Source: RDYZ01 sp964518905
GTDB lineage: Bacteria > Cyanobacteriota > Cyanobacteriia > Cyanobacteriales > Geitlerinemataceae
Reading direction: 5' to 3'
Assembly (NCBI GenBank): GCA_964518905.1
Contig: CAZFJL010000021.1
Location: forward strand, 1-64,000
Length of the DNA stretch: 64,000 nt
In this document: piece after piece, positions 25,506 to 34,199 of the stretch
Numbering within the stretch: the first letter of the stretch is position 1
Layout: each line of letters starts with the position of its first letter
Made by a program: the position numbers and the translations under genes
The notes under the pieces: model-generated
What the model was told of the DNA's origin: nothing
Databases searched by the model: none
Seen by the model: only the letters and a program-made list of their open reading frames with translations

Positions 25506-26330
25506 TTGACATCCTCCCCAGCCTAAAGGCGTGGGGATTCCCAGTCTGACCATTACCTGGCCTCCTGACGGGTAGACAAACAAGCCACTGCCCCCAGGGG
25601 TCTAACACGGCTTAACGTTTGCCCATTCAGGTCGGCTTGTCCAGCCGCCAAAATATTTAGACTCGCATTGACATCTCGATCGTGTTCTGTCCCACAATTC
25701 AGACAGACCACAGACCGAATCGAGAGATCGAGCTTGCCCCAGCGCTCGCCACAACCTGAACATATTTGAGAGGTAGGTTCCCATCGACCGATGATTCTCA
25801 CCTCTCGTTCATGAATCATGCTGGCCTTGGCTTCACACAGGGTTCTGAGCTGCCGCCACCCAGCCCGACTAATCGCCCTAGCTAGACAGCGATTTTTGAC
25901 CATGCCGGAGACATTCAAATGATGGATTTAAACAAGTTGCGGTAGGCAACGTTTAAGTCTTGGAGAGCTTGCTGTAAAGGCACGGAGGATACGTCACTGA
26001 GCCATGACCTCTCCTCTGTTTTCTTTGCCTGGGTCAACTGTGCTGAGAGCAGGTTTACTCCTGGGTATTTTCCAGACTGTTTTGAGAAAGCTAACGCATC
26101 GTTAAAGACGACTCTCACGCAGCCGAATAGTCGAGCAAGGCTTTGCTGCTGTCCGGTGGTGGGATAGATCCTGTACTGATAGCGTGCTTTCATCGCTGTG
26201 TAGTCTGTGGCTCTGTCACATTATACTCGTCGGGTTGGCTCAATTTGTGGCTTCGGTGATGGTTTATCCCTTGGTGTCGGCTGATATTGAGCCTCCGGCA
26301 AAGCCGTCCTGGAAGGACGGGGTTTTAAAC
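25506..26330 (-). mobile_element. IS200/IS605-type element with internally deleted tnpB
   Basis: The right end (25506-25550) is the classical TTGACATCCTCCCCAGCC, AAAGGCGTGGGGATTCCC hairpin. The left end near 26295-26330 has the CCGTCC TGGA AGGACGG hairpin. Between them lies tnpB with its middle missing; there is no tnpA. The outer left border is approximate. Confidence 0.78.
25553..26193 (-). pseudogene. TnpB pseudogene with central deletion (RuvC I/II lost)
   Basis: The N-terminal 92 residues (MKARYQYRIYPTTGQQQSLA to DLNVAYRNLFKSI) end at a stop at 25915. A second frame beginning NVSGMVKNRCLARAISRAGW carries the C-terminal part: WEPTSQICSGCGERWGK, VCLNCGTEHDRD and NASLNILAAGQ, i.e. the zinc ribbon and the RuvC III motif. 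The intervening region of TnpB (RuvC I Asp and II Glu) is absent, so the nuclease is dead. The surviving zinc-finger part is well conserved, so the deletion may be recent. Confidence 0.85.
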
Positions 26331-26746
26331 CCATTTTTCTGATAAATTTCGATATAAATATCGTTCTGATATCGTCGATCACTCTACCGCGTCGAGGTCG
26401 TTGGATAGCGAGTCCGCATGATTTTCCAAGCTTGAGAAAGCGTTTAGGACGGATGAAAGGCAAGACCATCAAAATTGTGTAGCCTGATTGCCTCGACGAT
26501 TTTCTGAGAGATCGGTTCGGCTTTAACGATGGGCGATCGCGGCAAGGCGATGAAAAAAAGAGGTTAAAATTCGACTGCATACGAACGACGATCGAGCCGA
26601 TACAAATTCGCTCGTTGGCAAGCGTGATTCAATCACGATCGCTGGGGCAAAATGTAGACGTTCTGAATCCTTGATTGAATGGATTGCGTATGATTGCATA
26701 TCGATCCGATCAACATCAAAGATGAGTCGGGAAACATGCAGATGTG
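26331..26746. other. Region between the IS605-type element and the YaaW-like gene
   Basis: About 416 bp with no supported gene. The open frame leading into the YaaW-like gene starts at 26671 but its first 41 codons look non-conserved. No terminator or element end is recognised. Confidence 0.4.
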
Positions 26747-26782
26747 GCCGATTTAGCCGATCTAGCCGATTTAGCCGACCTG
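26747..26782. repeat. 9-bp tandem repeat upstream of the YaaW-like gene
   Basis: GCCGATTTA, GCCGATCTA, GCCGATTTA and GCCGACCTG follow each other directly. It ends 12 bp before the GTG start at 26794. Confidence 0.75.
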
Positions 26783-26793
26783 GGGAAATACGC

Positions 26794-27636
26794 GTGGAAG
26801 ATTTCAGAACCGCACTCGAACTCGCAACCGAAGAAGAACTACAGGATTTGACGCAGCTATTATTTCAGCCGCGTTTTAACCCACTCGACTATCTCAGTAC
26901 GCCCCACCCGATCGAGATTCAAAGCCGTGATCGACGGCGCTGGCTCGATGACCTCGAAACCCGGTTTTGCTATCTCGCCGCCGATGGTGTGACCGTGCTA
27001 CGCGGTCAGACGCGCAATTTGTCCTATCGCGATGTGTTGCTGCGGATTTGTCAGTATTTGCATGTGACCTACTCCGACGCGGCGAACACGATCGATATTG
27101 AAGCCGAGATCTTCCTACACCTCCTCGGCCAAGCCTGGAAACGCTTGCCGGGACGCGATCGCGCTGCCTTAACCCAACGCATTCAAACTGCTTTGAGCCA
27201 GTCAGACTATGCGCAGCCATTGCCGCTATCGGTACAGCGCGATCCGGTGCGCTGGTTGGTCGGTGGCGGTAGCGCGATCGCCGTGGGTTCGGTGATTAAA
27301 CCGCTGGTCTTGAACCAAATCGCGCGACAGTTTGCGGTGCAGTTTGCGCGGCATCAGTTGGCGAAGGAAAGCCTGAAGGGGGGAGCGGCAGCGGCGACCC
27401 AGTTTCAGGGGTTCGTGGCGATGCAAATGGCGCGGCGGGGCATGGCGGTTAATACGGCGCGGTATGCGACGACGCGCACGGTATTCGCTGCGGTCGGCCC
27501 GTTGCTGTGGGCGTGGCTGTTTGCGGATATCGGCTGGCGGGCGGTCGCCACAAATTATGGTCGAATTATCCCGGCGGTATTTGCCCTAGCGCAGATTCGC
27601 CTTACGCGAGCAGAAACGTTGCAGTACGCCTCGTAA
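26794..27636 (+). CDS. YaaW-family (UPF0174-like) protein with C-terminal membrane region
   Basis: A 280-residue protein. The N-terminal half resembles cyanobacterial YaaW-family proteins: FRTALELATEEELQDLTQLL, RFNPLDYLSTPHPIEI, RRRWLDDLETRFCYLAADG and the DIEAEIFLHLLGQAWKRLP helix. The C-terminal half is Ala/Gly-rich and hydrophobic (VGGGSAIAVGSVIKPLV; VFAAVGPLLWAWLFADIGWR), suggesting membrane insertion. Function is unknown in any organism as far as I know. The GTG at 26794 is chosen because GGGGA stands about 7 bp before it and family similarity begins at once; the open frame runs back to 26671. Confidence 0.75.
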   Translation: MEDFRTALELATEEELQDLTQLLFQPRFNPLDYLSTPHPIEIQSRDRRRWLDDLETRFCYLAADGVTVLRGQTRNLSYRDVLLRICQYLHVTYSDAANTIDIEAEIFLHLLGQAWKRLPGRDRAALTQRIQTALSQSDYAQPLPLSVQRDPVRWLVGGGSAIAVGSVIKPLVLNQIARQFAVQFARHQLAKESLKGGAAAATQFQGFVAMQMARRGMAVNTARYATTRTVFAAVGPLLWAWLFADIGWRAVATNYGRIIPAVFALAQIRLTRAETLQYAS

Positions 27637-27827
27637 ACGGGTTTCGCCTTAAGCGTTGCAGTACGCATCAGTTCAATTAAGGGATAAAAACGAGGCATTC
27701 TAACTCTGTTCTGCTTTCCCCAAAACCGCGTTATTCGCTGCGCGAAGGCCACGCCCACGACTCCGCTCAACGCTCTCGGTCTGTTCCGAAAAGAATTGAA
27801 CTCACTATCAGTCCCAGAAATCCGGAT

Positions 27828-28628
27828 TTAGACCGGCGATCGATCCTCTTCAATTTCGATCGCGACCGCTTCTTCCAAACCGTAGGGGATATCACCCCGC
27901 GAGACCTCGACGCCGTTGTTATTTTTACCCGCTAGCAAACGTTCAAGCGTGGGTCGTCGCTGCGTAGCATTTTCGTTGCGCGGGGGCGTGTCCGCTGGGC
28001 TGACAATGCCGCCGGAGATCAAAATCTTAAATGCATCCTCGATCGAGACATCAACTTCGATCGCTTCGTCTTCCGGCACGATCGCGTACCAGCCCGTCGT
28101 GGGGTTCGGCGTCGTCGGAATGAATACGCTCAACATCGGCGCGTCAATTTTAGCCTGAAGTTGCGTGGCGATCGTCCCCGTAACAAAGGCCAGCGCCCAA
28201 AGACCTTGGCGCGGATACTCGATCAGCACTACTCGGCGAAACTTGTTACCGCTGTCCTTCAGAAGCGTTGACAGCAGTTGCTTGAGGGTTTTGTAGATCG
28301 ATCCAGCCAGCGGGATTGCCTGGACGATATTTTCGCTGAGGTCAAACAGCCAGCGACCGACGATATTACGAGCCATCAGGCCGATCAGCAGGATGCTCAA
28401 CAGGGGCACTGCCAAGCCCACCACTAGGTTCAACACACTAACCAGTAGCGGATCAAAACCATCAAAGGGGTTGAGCTGCTTAGGAATGCGAGTCAGAAAT
28501 TCAACCACCCAGCGAGAAATGGCGACCGTCAGCCAAATGGTGGTCGCGAGGGGAATGATCAGGAGCAGACCCGCAATGAGGTCACTCTTGAGATCTTGTT
28601 TGATACGTTCGAGAAAGGGTTGGGTCAT
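27828..28628 (-). CDS. DUF502-family membrane protein
   Basis: A 266-residue inner-membrane protein. Two hydrophobic segments (AGLLLIIPLATTIWLTVAI at about 18-36 and LVVGLAVPLLSILLIGLMA at about 68-86) precede the conserved soluble region with IPLAGSIYKTLKQLL, RRVVLIEYPRQGLWALAFVTG and FIPTTPNPTTGWYAIVP. DUF502 proteins are widespread and their biochemical role is not known; some have been linked to membrane or cell-wall homeostasis. The start at 28628 (TQPFLERIKQD) is preferred to the open frame from 28685, which adds 19 residues without family character. Monocistronic. Confidence 0.88.
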   Translation of the reverse strand: MTQPFLERIKQDLKSDLIAGLLLIIPLATTIWLTVAISRWVVEFLTRIPKQLNPFDGFDPLLVSVLNLVVGLAVPLLSILLIGLMARNIVGRWLFDLSENIVQAIPLAGSIYKTLKQLLSTLLKDSGNKFRRVVLIEYPRQGLWALAFVTGTIATQLQAKIDAPMLSVFIPTTPNPTTGWYAIVPEDEAIEVDVSIEDAFKILISGGIVSPADTPPRNENATQRRPTLERLLAGKNNNGVEVSRGDIPYGLEEAVAIEIEEDRSPV

Positions 28629-29014
28629 CGGGCCGGTTGCGATGCGATGGTTGTGTGATCTGTAGCTTGCGATCGAGCCAATCAATCAAGACTGAGAACA
28701 GACGACGGTGTGCTCTAGCTTTGCGCTTTTAAGATTTCGTCAAGTTCTTTAGTTGTAGCGTTCGTAAAGAATTGTTGCAAGATTGAGTGAGAGCCGATGG
28801 CCGTATGGGTGACCCGAAGCTAGAGGTGAACGATTTTTGCTGGCGTAGCGATCGCTCCTGCTTAACGGGATCACCCTCCCATTCTATGATCCCCAGGTTA
28901 ATGGGTGTTGATCATGCTTGGGGAGAGGCCGCTCAATCCGGATATCGATGCGCCGATATCGATGCAGGATCGTCGTAATGACAGCCGAATCCAGATGTGT
29001 ATCAAATCTAACAT
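28629..29014. other. Intergenic region without recognised feature
   Basis: 386 bp between the DUF502 gene and the ArnT-like gene. Small open frames here lack any family feature. I see no tRNA, hairpin terminator or mobile-element end. Confidence 0.5.
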
Positions 29015-30919
29015 CTAGAGTTCGCGATGCTGTATGCAGTTCTGCTGGGTTGGGTTTTGAGCTGAGGTTTGGGGCGGGGCTTGTATGCGGGCGAGGCGAT
29101 ACCGTTGGTGCTCGCTGATGGCGGTGAGGCGATCGGGGGGAAGTTCGAGTTCTTCCTGGCGTTTTTCATCGGTGATCAGTAGCGCGGAGGTATTGGGCGC
29201 TAGACAGTTCACCCAGTCACGTGTTGTTGAAATACGATCGAGGAAAACCACATGATCTCGCAGATAAAACACCAACGATGGTTTCTCAAAGCCCAGGAGC
29301 GCGACGGGTTCTTCGGGCTGGCGAATCTCTTGGATTTGGCTAGCGATGTCGCGGATGGGCAGTTGACGTAGGCGATCGATCTCGTTCAGGAGCGGATTAA
29401 AGCTGACGATCGTAAACAAACAAAAGCCAATGATCTGGGCGCTACCGATCCAGGAACGACGACACCAGGCCACGATCGCGACAGCCAACGTAATCAACGC
29501 CAAGCCGATACCGACACTTTGGCAAACGCCCGATGCAATCAACTGGCGATTAATCTTCGGTACGGCGGGATCGTAGGTGTACCACAGGGGGATTGTCCAG
29601 AGGCCGATCGTCCAGATCAGCCACAGCAGGATACTGGCTCCGTGCCCAACGTTTAGCCAGCGCGACGGCGATCGCGGTGCGTCGATTGCGGACGGATTAA
29701 GCGCGATCGAACTTTCGCCGAAGCTTGCATCGGCCAGGATGATCGCCACGAGGATCGCCCCGGCGGGCATCAGGGGCAGGACGTAGCTCGGTAGTTTCGT
29801 CACGGCCAGGGAGAAGAACAGGAAGATGCCAGCCAGCCAGCACAACGCAAATAGGGGGAGTTGCTGCGATCGCGAGGCGCGACGCCATGCCGCGAGACGC
29901 CAGGGGCGAAACCGGACGATCGCGGCGGGGAGATAGGCCGACCAGGGAAAGAAGCCAACGCCAATGACAATCACGTAAAAATACCAAGGGGCACTGTGGC
30001 GATTGACCACGCTGGTAAACCGGGCGACGTTGTGATATCCAAAAAAATTGTCGATATAGACCTGGCCATTTTCAGCAATCACCAGGGCAAACCACGGCAC
30101 AACGATCGCCAAAAACAGCGGAATTCCCCACCAAATCCCCATCGATCGCAGCGTTGATCGCAAACGTCCAACCAGTAGCAAAAACGGAATGATGATTAAT
30201 CCCGGCAACGCAAGACCAACGGGGCCTTTCGTTAGCACGGCCAGCGCCAGGAGGACATAAAACAGCCCGAACCATGCACGCGCCGATCGCGGCGAAAAAG
30301 CCACCTGAGAACGTTCACTCGAAAATCCCCCTCCCAATCCCCCAGACGCTCGATCGCCGCGCTGGATATCGTCCCATTCCAACGCGCGATACCCCATGAA
30401 AAACGCCAGCAGCGCCCCGCCCATACAGCCAGACAGCAGCATATCGGACACCCCCGTCCGCCCCCACACCAGGGTATGCAGGTTTAACACCGTAATCGCT
30501 CCAGCCAGACCACCCGCAAACCAGGGCTTGAGGTAGCCTTGGGGCGATCGCGATCGCGGCACACAGCGCACAATGACGAGACACACCAGCGCCATCAACC
30601 CGATCGCCGCGATCGCCGACGGAAGCCGCGTCATCCACTCATTCACGCCGACCAGACGATAGCCGATCGCCATCAGCCAATACACCAACGGCGGCTTATC
30701 AAAGCGGGTGACGTCGTTATAGTAGGGCGTGATCCAGTTGCCGGTTTCGACCATTTGCCGCGCAGCTTCGGCAAAGAGCGGCTCTGTTTCATCGATCAGG
30801 CCAATGCTGCCGAGGCGGTAGATCAAGGTGATCGCGGCGACGATCGCAAGGCCGATCACGGTGAGCAGAGCGGGAATCGAGGAAGTGGCCGAGGTGTGAG
30901 AAAAGGGCGAGCGGGTCAC
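29015..30919 (-). CDS. ArnT-like (GT83/PMT-family) membrane glycosyltransferase
   Basis: A 634-residue polytopic protein of the GT-C superfamily that transfers sugars from polyprenyl-phosphate donors to lipids or proteins at the periplasmic or lumenal face. The first loop carries the DE motif after helix 1 (IGLIDETEPLFAEAARQMVETGNW), then YYNDVTRFDKPPLVYWL, the family's signature. About 11-12 hydrophobic helices follow, with KGPVGLALPGLI and SLAVTKLPSYVLPLMPAG typical of ArnT/PMT proteins. The C-terminal soluble part (residues 545-634) is short. Substrate is unknown. Monocistronic, divergent from desA. Confidence 0.9.
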   Translation of the reverse strand: MTRSPFSHTSATSSIPALLTVIGLAIVAAITLIYRLGSIGLIDETEPLFAEAARQMVETGNWITPYYNDVTRFDKPPLVYWLMAIGYRLVGVNEWMTRLPSAIAAIGLMALVCLVIVRCVPRSRSPQGYLKPWFAGGLAGAITVLNLHTLVWGRTGVSDMLLSGCMGGALLAFFMGYRALEWDDIQRGDRASGGLGGGFSSERSQVAFSPRSARAWFGLFYVLLALAVLTKGPVGLALPGLIIIPFLLLVGRLRSTLRSMGIWWGIPLFLAIVVPWFALVIAENGQVYIDNFFGYHNVARFTSVVNRHSAPWYFYVIVIGVGFFPWSAYLPAAIVRFRPWRLAAWRRASRSQQLPLFALCWLAGIFLFFSLAVTKLPSYVLPLMPAGAILVAIILADASFGESSIALNPSAIDAPRSPSRWLNVGHGASILLWLIWTIGLWTIPLWYTYDPAVPKINRQLIASGVCQSVGIGLALITLAVAIVAWCRRSWIGSAQIIGFCLFTIVSFNPLLNEIDRLRQLPIRDIASQIQEIRQPEEPVALLGFEKPSLVFYLRDHVVFLDRISTTRDWVNCLAPNTSALLITDEKRQEELELPPDRLTAISEHQRYRLARIQAPPQTSAQNPTQQNCIQHREL

Positions 30920-31398
30920 GGGGTAAAAAGAAAGGGTATTTAAGGATGGATTGATGCGGATAGATTATCGGCTATTGCGCGAATCCCGTGGATCTTTCAG
31001 GCGTGGAATGTATCGGTATTAAGTTCTAACGGCTTACGCTACCAGAGGTCGGCGTGCAATTTCAGCTTGAGGCTCGGCATAGCAGAGCAAGATCACGCGG
31101 AAGCGATCGCCACCTTCCACACTCTCGATCGCGCCGATCGCCAACCCTGGCAGGTATACCCCGATCGCCACATCTCCGCTCAAAACACACCCAAAATCAC
31201 CAAAAACGACACTGTGTCGGGCGATCCCCGATTTGTTCTCGCGCCGACAGGTTCGGATTCCGCGTGCTATAAATATGAGGGTTTTATCGCCTTTGTTTAC
31301 AAAAGTTCATTCAGACCTCAGCGCCCGCCGTCGCGTTTCGGGCTCTGTCTGCGTGGCAACCGACAATTTTTTACGTACAAAGATACATTCCTTAACCT
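30920..31398. other. Region upstream of desA, no gene supported
   Basis: 479 bp between the divergent ArnT-like gene and desA. The open frame at 31067-31402 overlaps the desA start and has no family feature. The last 150 bp should hold the desA promoter; I cannot fix it. Confidence 0.4.
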
Positions 31399-32421
31399 AT
31401 GACAGTCGCACCCACCGCAGTACGATCGGGTACAACGCTCGACCCGTCGCTGCGACTGAAAGACATCCTGCAAACCCTGCCAAAGTCTGTCTTTCAGAAA
31501 GATTCACGCAAGGCGTGGCTGGCCGTTGTGGCCAATATCACCTGCGTCTCGCTGGGCTTCCTCAGCATCGCCTACTCGCCGTGGTATCTGCTACCCTTCG
31601 CCTGGATTTTTACCGGTACGGCGCTAACGGGTTCCTTTGTGATTGGTCATGATTGCGGTCACCGATCGTTTTCCAACAACAATCGCATCAACGATTTCGT
31701 TGGCCACATGATGTTTCTGCCGCTGTTCTTCCCGTTCCACGGCTGGCGCATTCAGCACGACTATCACCACAAACACACCAACAAACACGGCGTTGATAAT
31801 GCCTGGAATCCGTTCACCCCGGATCAATTCCACTCCCAAAGCTCGACCCTACGTTTTATCTACACTTACGTGCGTGGTCGCTTTTGGTGGTTGGGCTCGA
31901 TCGGTCACTGGATCACGAAACACTTTGACTGGAACGAATTTGAAGGTAAACAGCGCGAACAGGTACGTTTCTCGGCACTGTTCATGATCGCGGGCATGGC
32001 CATCATTCTTCCGACTCTGATCGCCACCACCGGCATTGTCGGCTTCTTCAAGTTTTGGGCGCTGCCGTGGCTGGTGTACCACTTCTGGATGAGCACCTTC
32101 ACGATCGTCCACCACACCCTACCCGAAATCCCCTTCACGCCTGCTGAAAACTGGCACGAAGCGGGCGCACAGCTCACGGGGACGGTTCATTGCAACTACC
32201 CCAAGTGGGTCGAAGCGCTCTGCTTCGATATCAACGTTCACATCCCGCACCACATTTCGACCGGTATTCCCTGGTACAACCTGCGGAAGGCCCATGCTGC
32301 GATCCAAGAGAATTGGGGCGAGTATACGGTCGAGCGTGATTTTTCCTGGGCGCTGATGAAGGAAATCACCGATGTGTGTCACGTCTATGATGATCGCTAT
32401 CGCAATGTGCGCGATATCTAA
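31399..32421 (+). CDS. desA: Acyl-lipid omega-6 (delta-12) desaturase
   Basis: A 340-residue membrane di-iron enzyme that puts the second double bond into lipid-bound C18 acyl chains, using ferredoxin; its activity maintains membrane fluidity in the cold. The three His boxes are HDCGH (84-88), HDYHH (120-124) and HIPHH (about 286-290). The second helix pair and FWMSTFTIVHHTLPEIPF fit DesA better than the delta-9 DesC (which lacks the KHTNKHGVDNAWNPF stretch) or delta-15 DesB. The ATG at 31399 gives the usual N-terminus. A terminator follows 16 bp after the stop. Confidence 0.93.
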   Translation: MTVAPTAVRSGTTLDPSLRLKDILQTLPKSVFQKDSRKAWLAVVANITCVSLGFLSIAYSPWYLLPFAWIFTGTALTGSFVIGHDCGHRSFSNNNRINDFVGHMMFLPLFFPFHGWRIQHDYHHKHTNKHGVDNAWNPFTPDQFHSQSSTLRFIYTYVRGRFWWLGSIGHWITKHFDWNEFEGKQREQVRFSALFMIAGMAIILPTLIATTGIVGFFKFWALPWLVYHFWMSTFTIVHHTLPEIPFTPAENWHEAGAQLTGTVHCNYPKWVEALCFDINVHIPHHISTGIPWYNLRKAHAAIQENWGEYTVERDFSWALMKEITDVCHVYDDRYRNVRDI

Positions 32422-32436
32422 TCACGCCATTCGAGT

Positions 32437-32473
32437 AGGGGGGGATGCGACAGGCAGCATTTCCCCCTTTTTT
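32437..32473 (+). terminator. Rho-independent terminator of desA
   Basis: A GGGGGATGC arm (from 32438) pairs with GCATTTCCCCC (to 32467), allowing a small bulge, followed by six T. Confidence 0.8.
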
Positions 32474-32505
32474 GTGTTGTGGAATGATTCAAACCAGATC
32501 ATCAA

Positions 32506-33372
32506 TCAAGCCAAAAGCTGACGGATCGAGGTTTCGACCTGTCCCGCGTAACCACTGCCAAACAGATTGAAATGGTTAAGCAGATGGTAGAGGTTGTACA
32601 AAATCTTGCGACGATCGTAGCCTTCATCCAGCGGCCATTCTTCGGTATAGCCCCGATAGAACGCGGGCGAAAAACCGCCGAATAATTCCGTCATCGCGAT
32701 ATCGGTTTCCCGATCGCCGTAGTACGTCGCCGGGTCGAAAATCACCGGCACACCCTCGCGCGTCACGCCCGCATTCCCACCCCACAAATCGCCATGCACC
32801 AGCGACGGGATCGGCGTATGACCTTCGAGCAATTCCGGCACGCGATCGATCAGCTTCGCGCCCCCCTCAAACTGGCCGCCCTTTCTCGCCGCGAGTCGCA
32901 ATTGGAACTCTAGGCGCTGGGTCGCGAAAAACTCAGGCCAATGCTCCGATCGGTCATTCATCTGCGGCGTCGAACCGATCGTATTGTGTCGCTCCCAACC
33001 AAAGCGATCGTTGCAGCCCTGACGGTGCATCTGCGCCAATTTTTGCCCCATTTCAAACGCGGCAGCATCGGTCGATCGTCGCCCGATATCGAGGTATTCC
33101 AGCACGATATAGGACGAGCTGCCCGCGATGCCCCAACAAATCGGCTCCGGCACGCGAATCGTTTGCGTCGCGTGCATTTGCTTTAAGCCCAACGCCTCCG
33201 CCTCGAACATCTCTAGGCATGTTTCGCGATTGGTTTTGACGAAAAAATGCCGATCGCGATCACTCAGTACGAAACTTTGGCTAATACATCCGCCCCCGAT
33301 CGAACCGCGATCGTCGGGGCGAAACGGGCGACCCGTAGCGGCACTGATTTTTTGAGAAATCGTATTCCACAT
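32506..33372 (-). CDS. Fructosamine kinase/ketosamine-3-kinase family protein
   Basis: A 288-residue protein-kinase-like-fold enzyme of the fructosamine-kinase (FN3K) family. The catalytic loop is PSLVHGDLWGGNAG and the metal-binding acid follows in VPVIFDPATYYGDRETDIAM; the N-terminal ATP-binding part contains HFFVKTNRETCLEMFEAEALGL with the conserved Lys. These kinases phosphorylate ketoamines on glycated proteins or small amines so that the adduct falls apart. The ATG at 33372 (WNTISQKIS) gives the usual start; 33381 is also in frame. It converges with desA. Confidence 0.9.
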   Translation of the reverse strand: MWNTISQKISAATGRPFRPDDRGSIGGGCISQSFVLSDRDRHFFVKTNRETCLEMFEAEALGLKQMHATQTIRVPEPICWGIAGSSSYIVLEYLDIGRRSTDAAAFEMGQKLAQMHRQGCNDRFGWERHNTIGSTPQMNDRSEHWPEFFATQRLEFQLRLAARKGGQFEGGAKLIDRVPELLEGHTPIPSLVHGDLWGGNAGVTREGVPVIFDPATYYGDRETDIAMTELFGGFSPAFYRGYTEEWPLDEGYDRRKILYNLYHLLNHFNLFGSGYAGQVETSIRQLLA

Positions 33373-33571
33373 GGAGTTCACTTAGAGGCGAGTCATAAAA
33401 AAGATCGAAACCTGAATCGAGATCTGAAATAAACGCAAAAAAATATCCGATCTCATTGTAGGGGGGGATGAGATCAGACAGTTCAGCGCGATCAAACAAC
33501 ACGCTTTAAGTACATCGAACTAACACCAACTTGAGTTGAAGCCAGCTTAAGCAAACCAGCGCACGAAATGA

Positions 33572-33784
33572 TTAATCGATCGAAATCGCTTGGGGGCCAG
33601 TGGGCGGCGATGGCGGCGTCTGATCATCATCCGAGGAGTTCGTCCCCGTCTGCTTATCGAGCCAGGTTTTAACCGGATCTTGAGCCAGATCGACGCCTAA
33701 AACTCCCGAAGCAAACCCACCAAAAAAGGCGACGGGTTCCGCGAGGAGTTCTTGGATAAATGGTTGAACTTCTTCAAAAAACAT
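33572..33784 (-). CDS. Small conserved cyanobacterial protein of unknown function
   Basis: A 70-residue protein. The first 42 residues (EEVQPFIQELLAEPVAFF, GGFASGVLGVDLAQDPVKTWL) match a small protein that I have seen in many cyanobacterial genomes; the rest is a disordered Ser/Asp/Pro/Thr-rich tail. The helix around residues 5-30 is amphipathic with a hydrophobic patch, so membrane association is possible. No function is known. Its promoter would face the intergenic space before ffh. Confidence 0.7.
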   Translation of the reverse strand: MFFEEVQPFIQELLAEPVAFFGGFASGVLGVDLAQDPVKTWLDKQTGTNSSDDDQTPPSPPTGPQAISID

Positions 33785-34199
33785 AGAGCTTACTCCCGGA
33801 CAGGCGGGGCATTATTGAACGTCAACGTAGATTAGGCGTGAAACGATCGCAGTTATCGAGTGGACTCAATTGACCCAGTTGATCCCATCTATTCCAGGCC
33901 GACTAAGCCGGTCCTCGGAGATGGGCAACATCGCCACGAAAACGCCAACCGCACAGATGTAAACAGCGCCAAGACAAACTCGGCGGCGATCGTAACTTCA
34001 CATATCGTTAAAATCCTAGCGTGCGATTTCCCTGGCGGCTACGTCCGGGCTGGAATCGACCCATCAGCGGATCAAATCGGCAGGACGCCTCTCGGGCGAT
34101 CGGGGCGGTTCTTGCGACTGGTATCCTGATCAAAGCATTGCTAATCTGTACGTTTGCTCGTTTATCGCTTCGTTTGTCACGCTGTAAAGCTAAAGGTTT
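33785..34199. other. Intergenic region upstream of ffh
   Basis: 415 bp between the divergent small protein and ffh. I looked for a signal-recognition-particle RNA or other small RNA here and could not recognise one. No mobile element is seen. Confidence 0.45.

Noticed and set aside
25452..25583. 44-residue N-terminal extension of RpiA
   Set aside because: Most of it translates the IS605 right-end hairpin; RpiA homology begins at the ATG at 25451.
31067..31402. 111-residue open frame upstream of desA
   Set aside because: Overlaps the desA start, no recognisable family, low coding character.
33785..34199. Possible SRP RNA gene before ffh
   Set aside because: I could not find the conserved SRP domain IV loop or a tRNA-like structure here.
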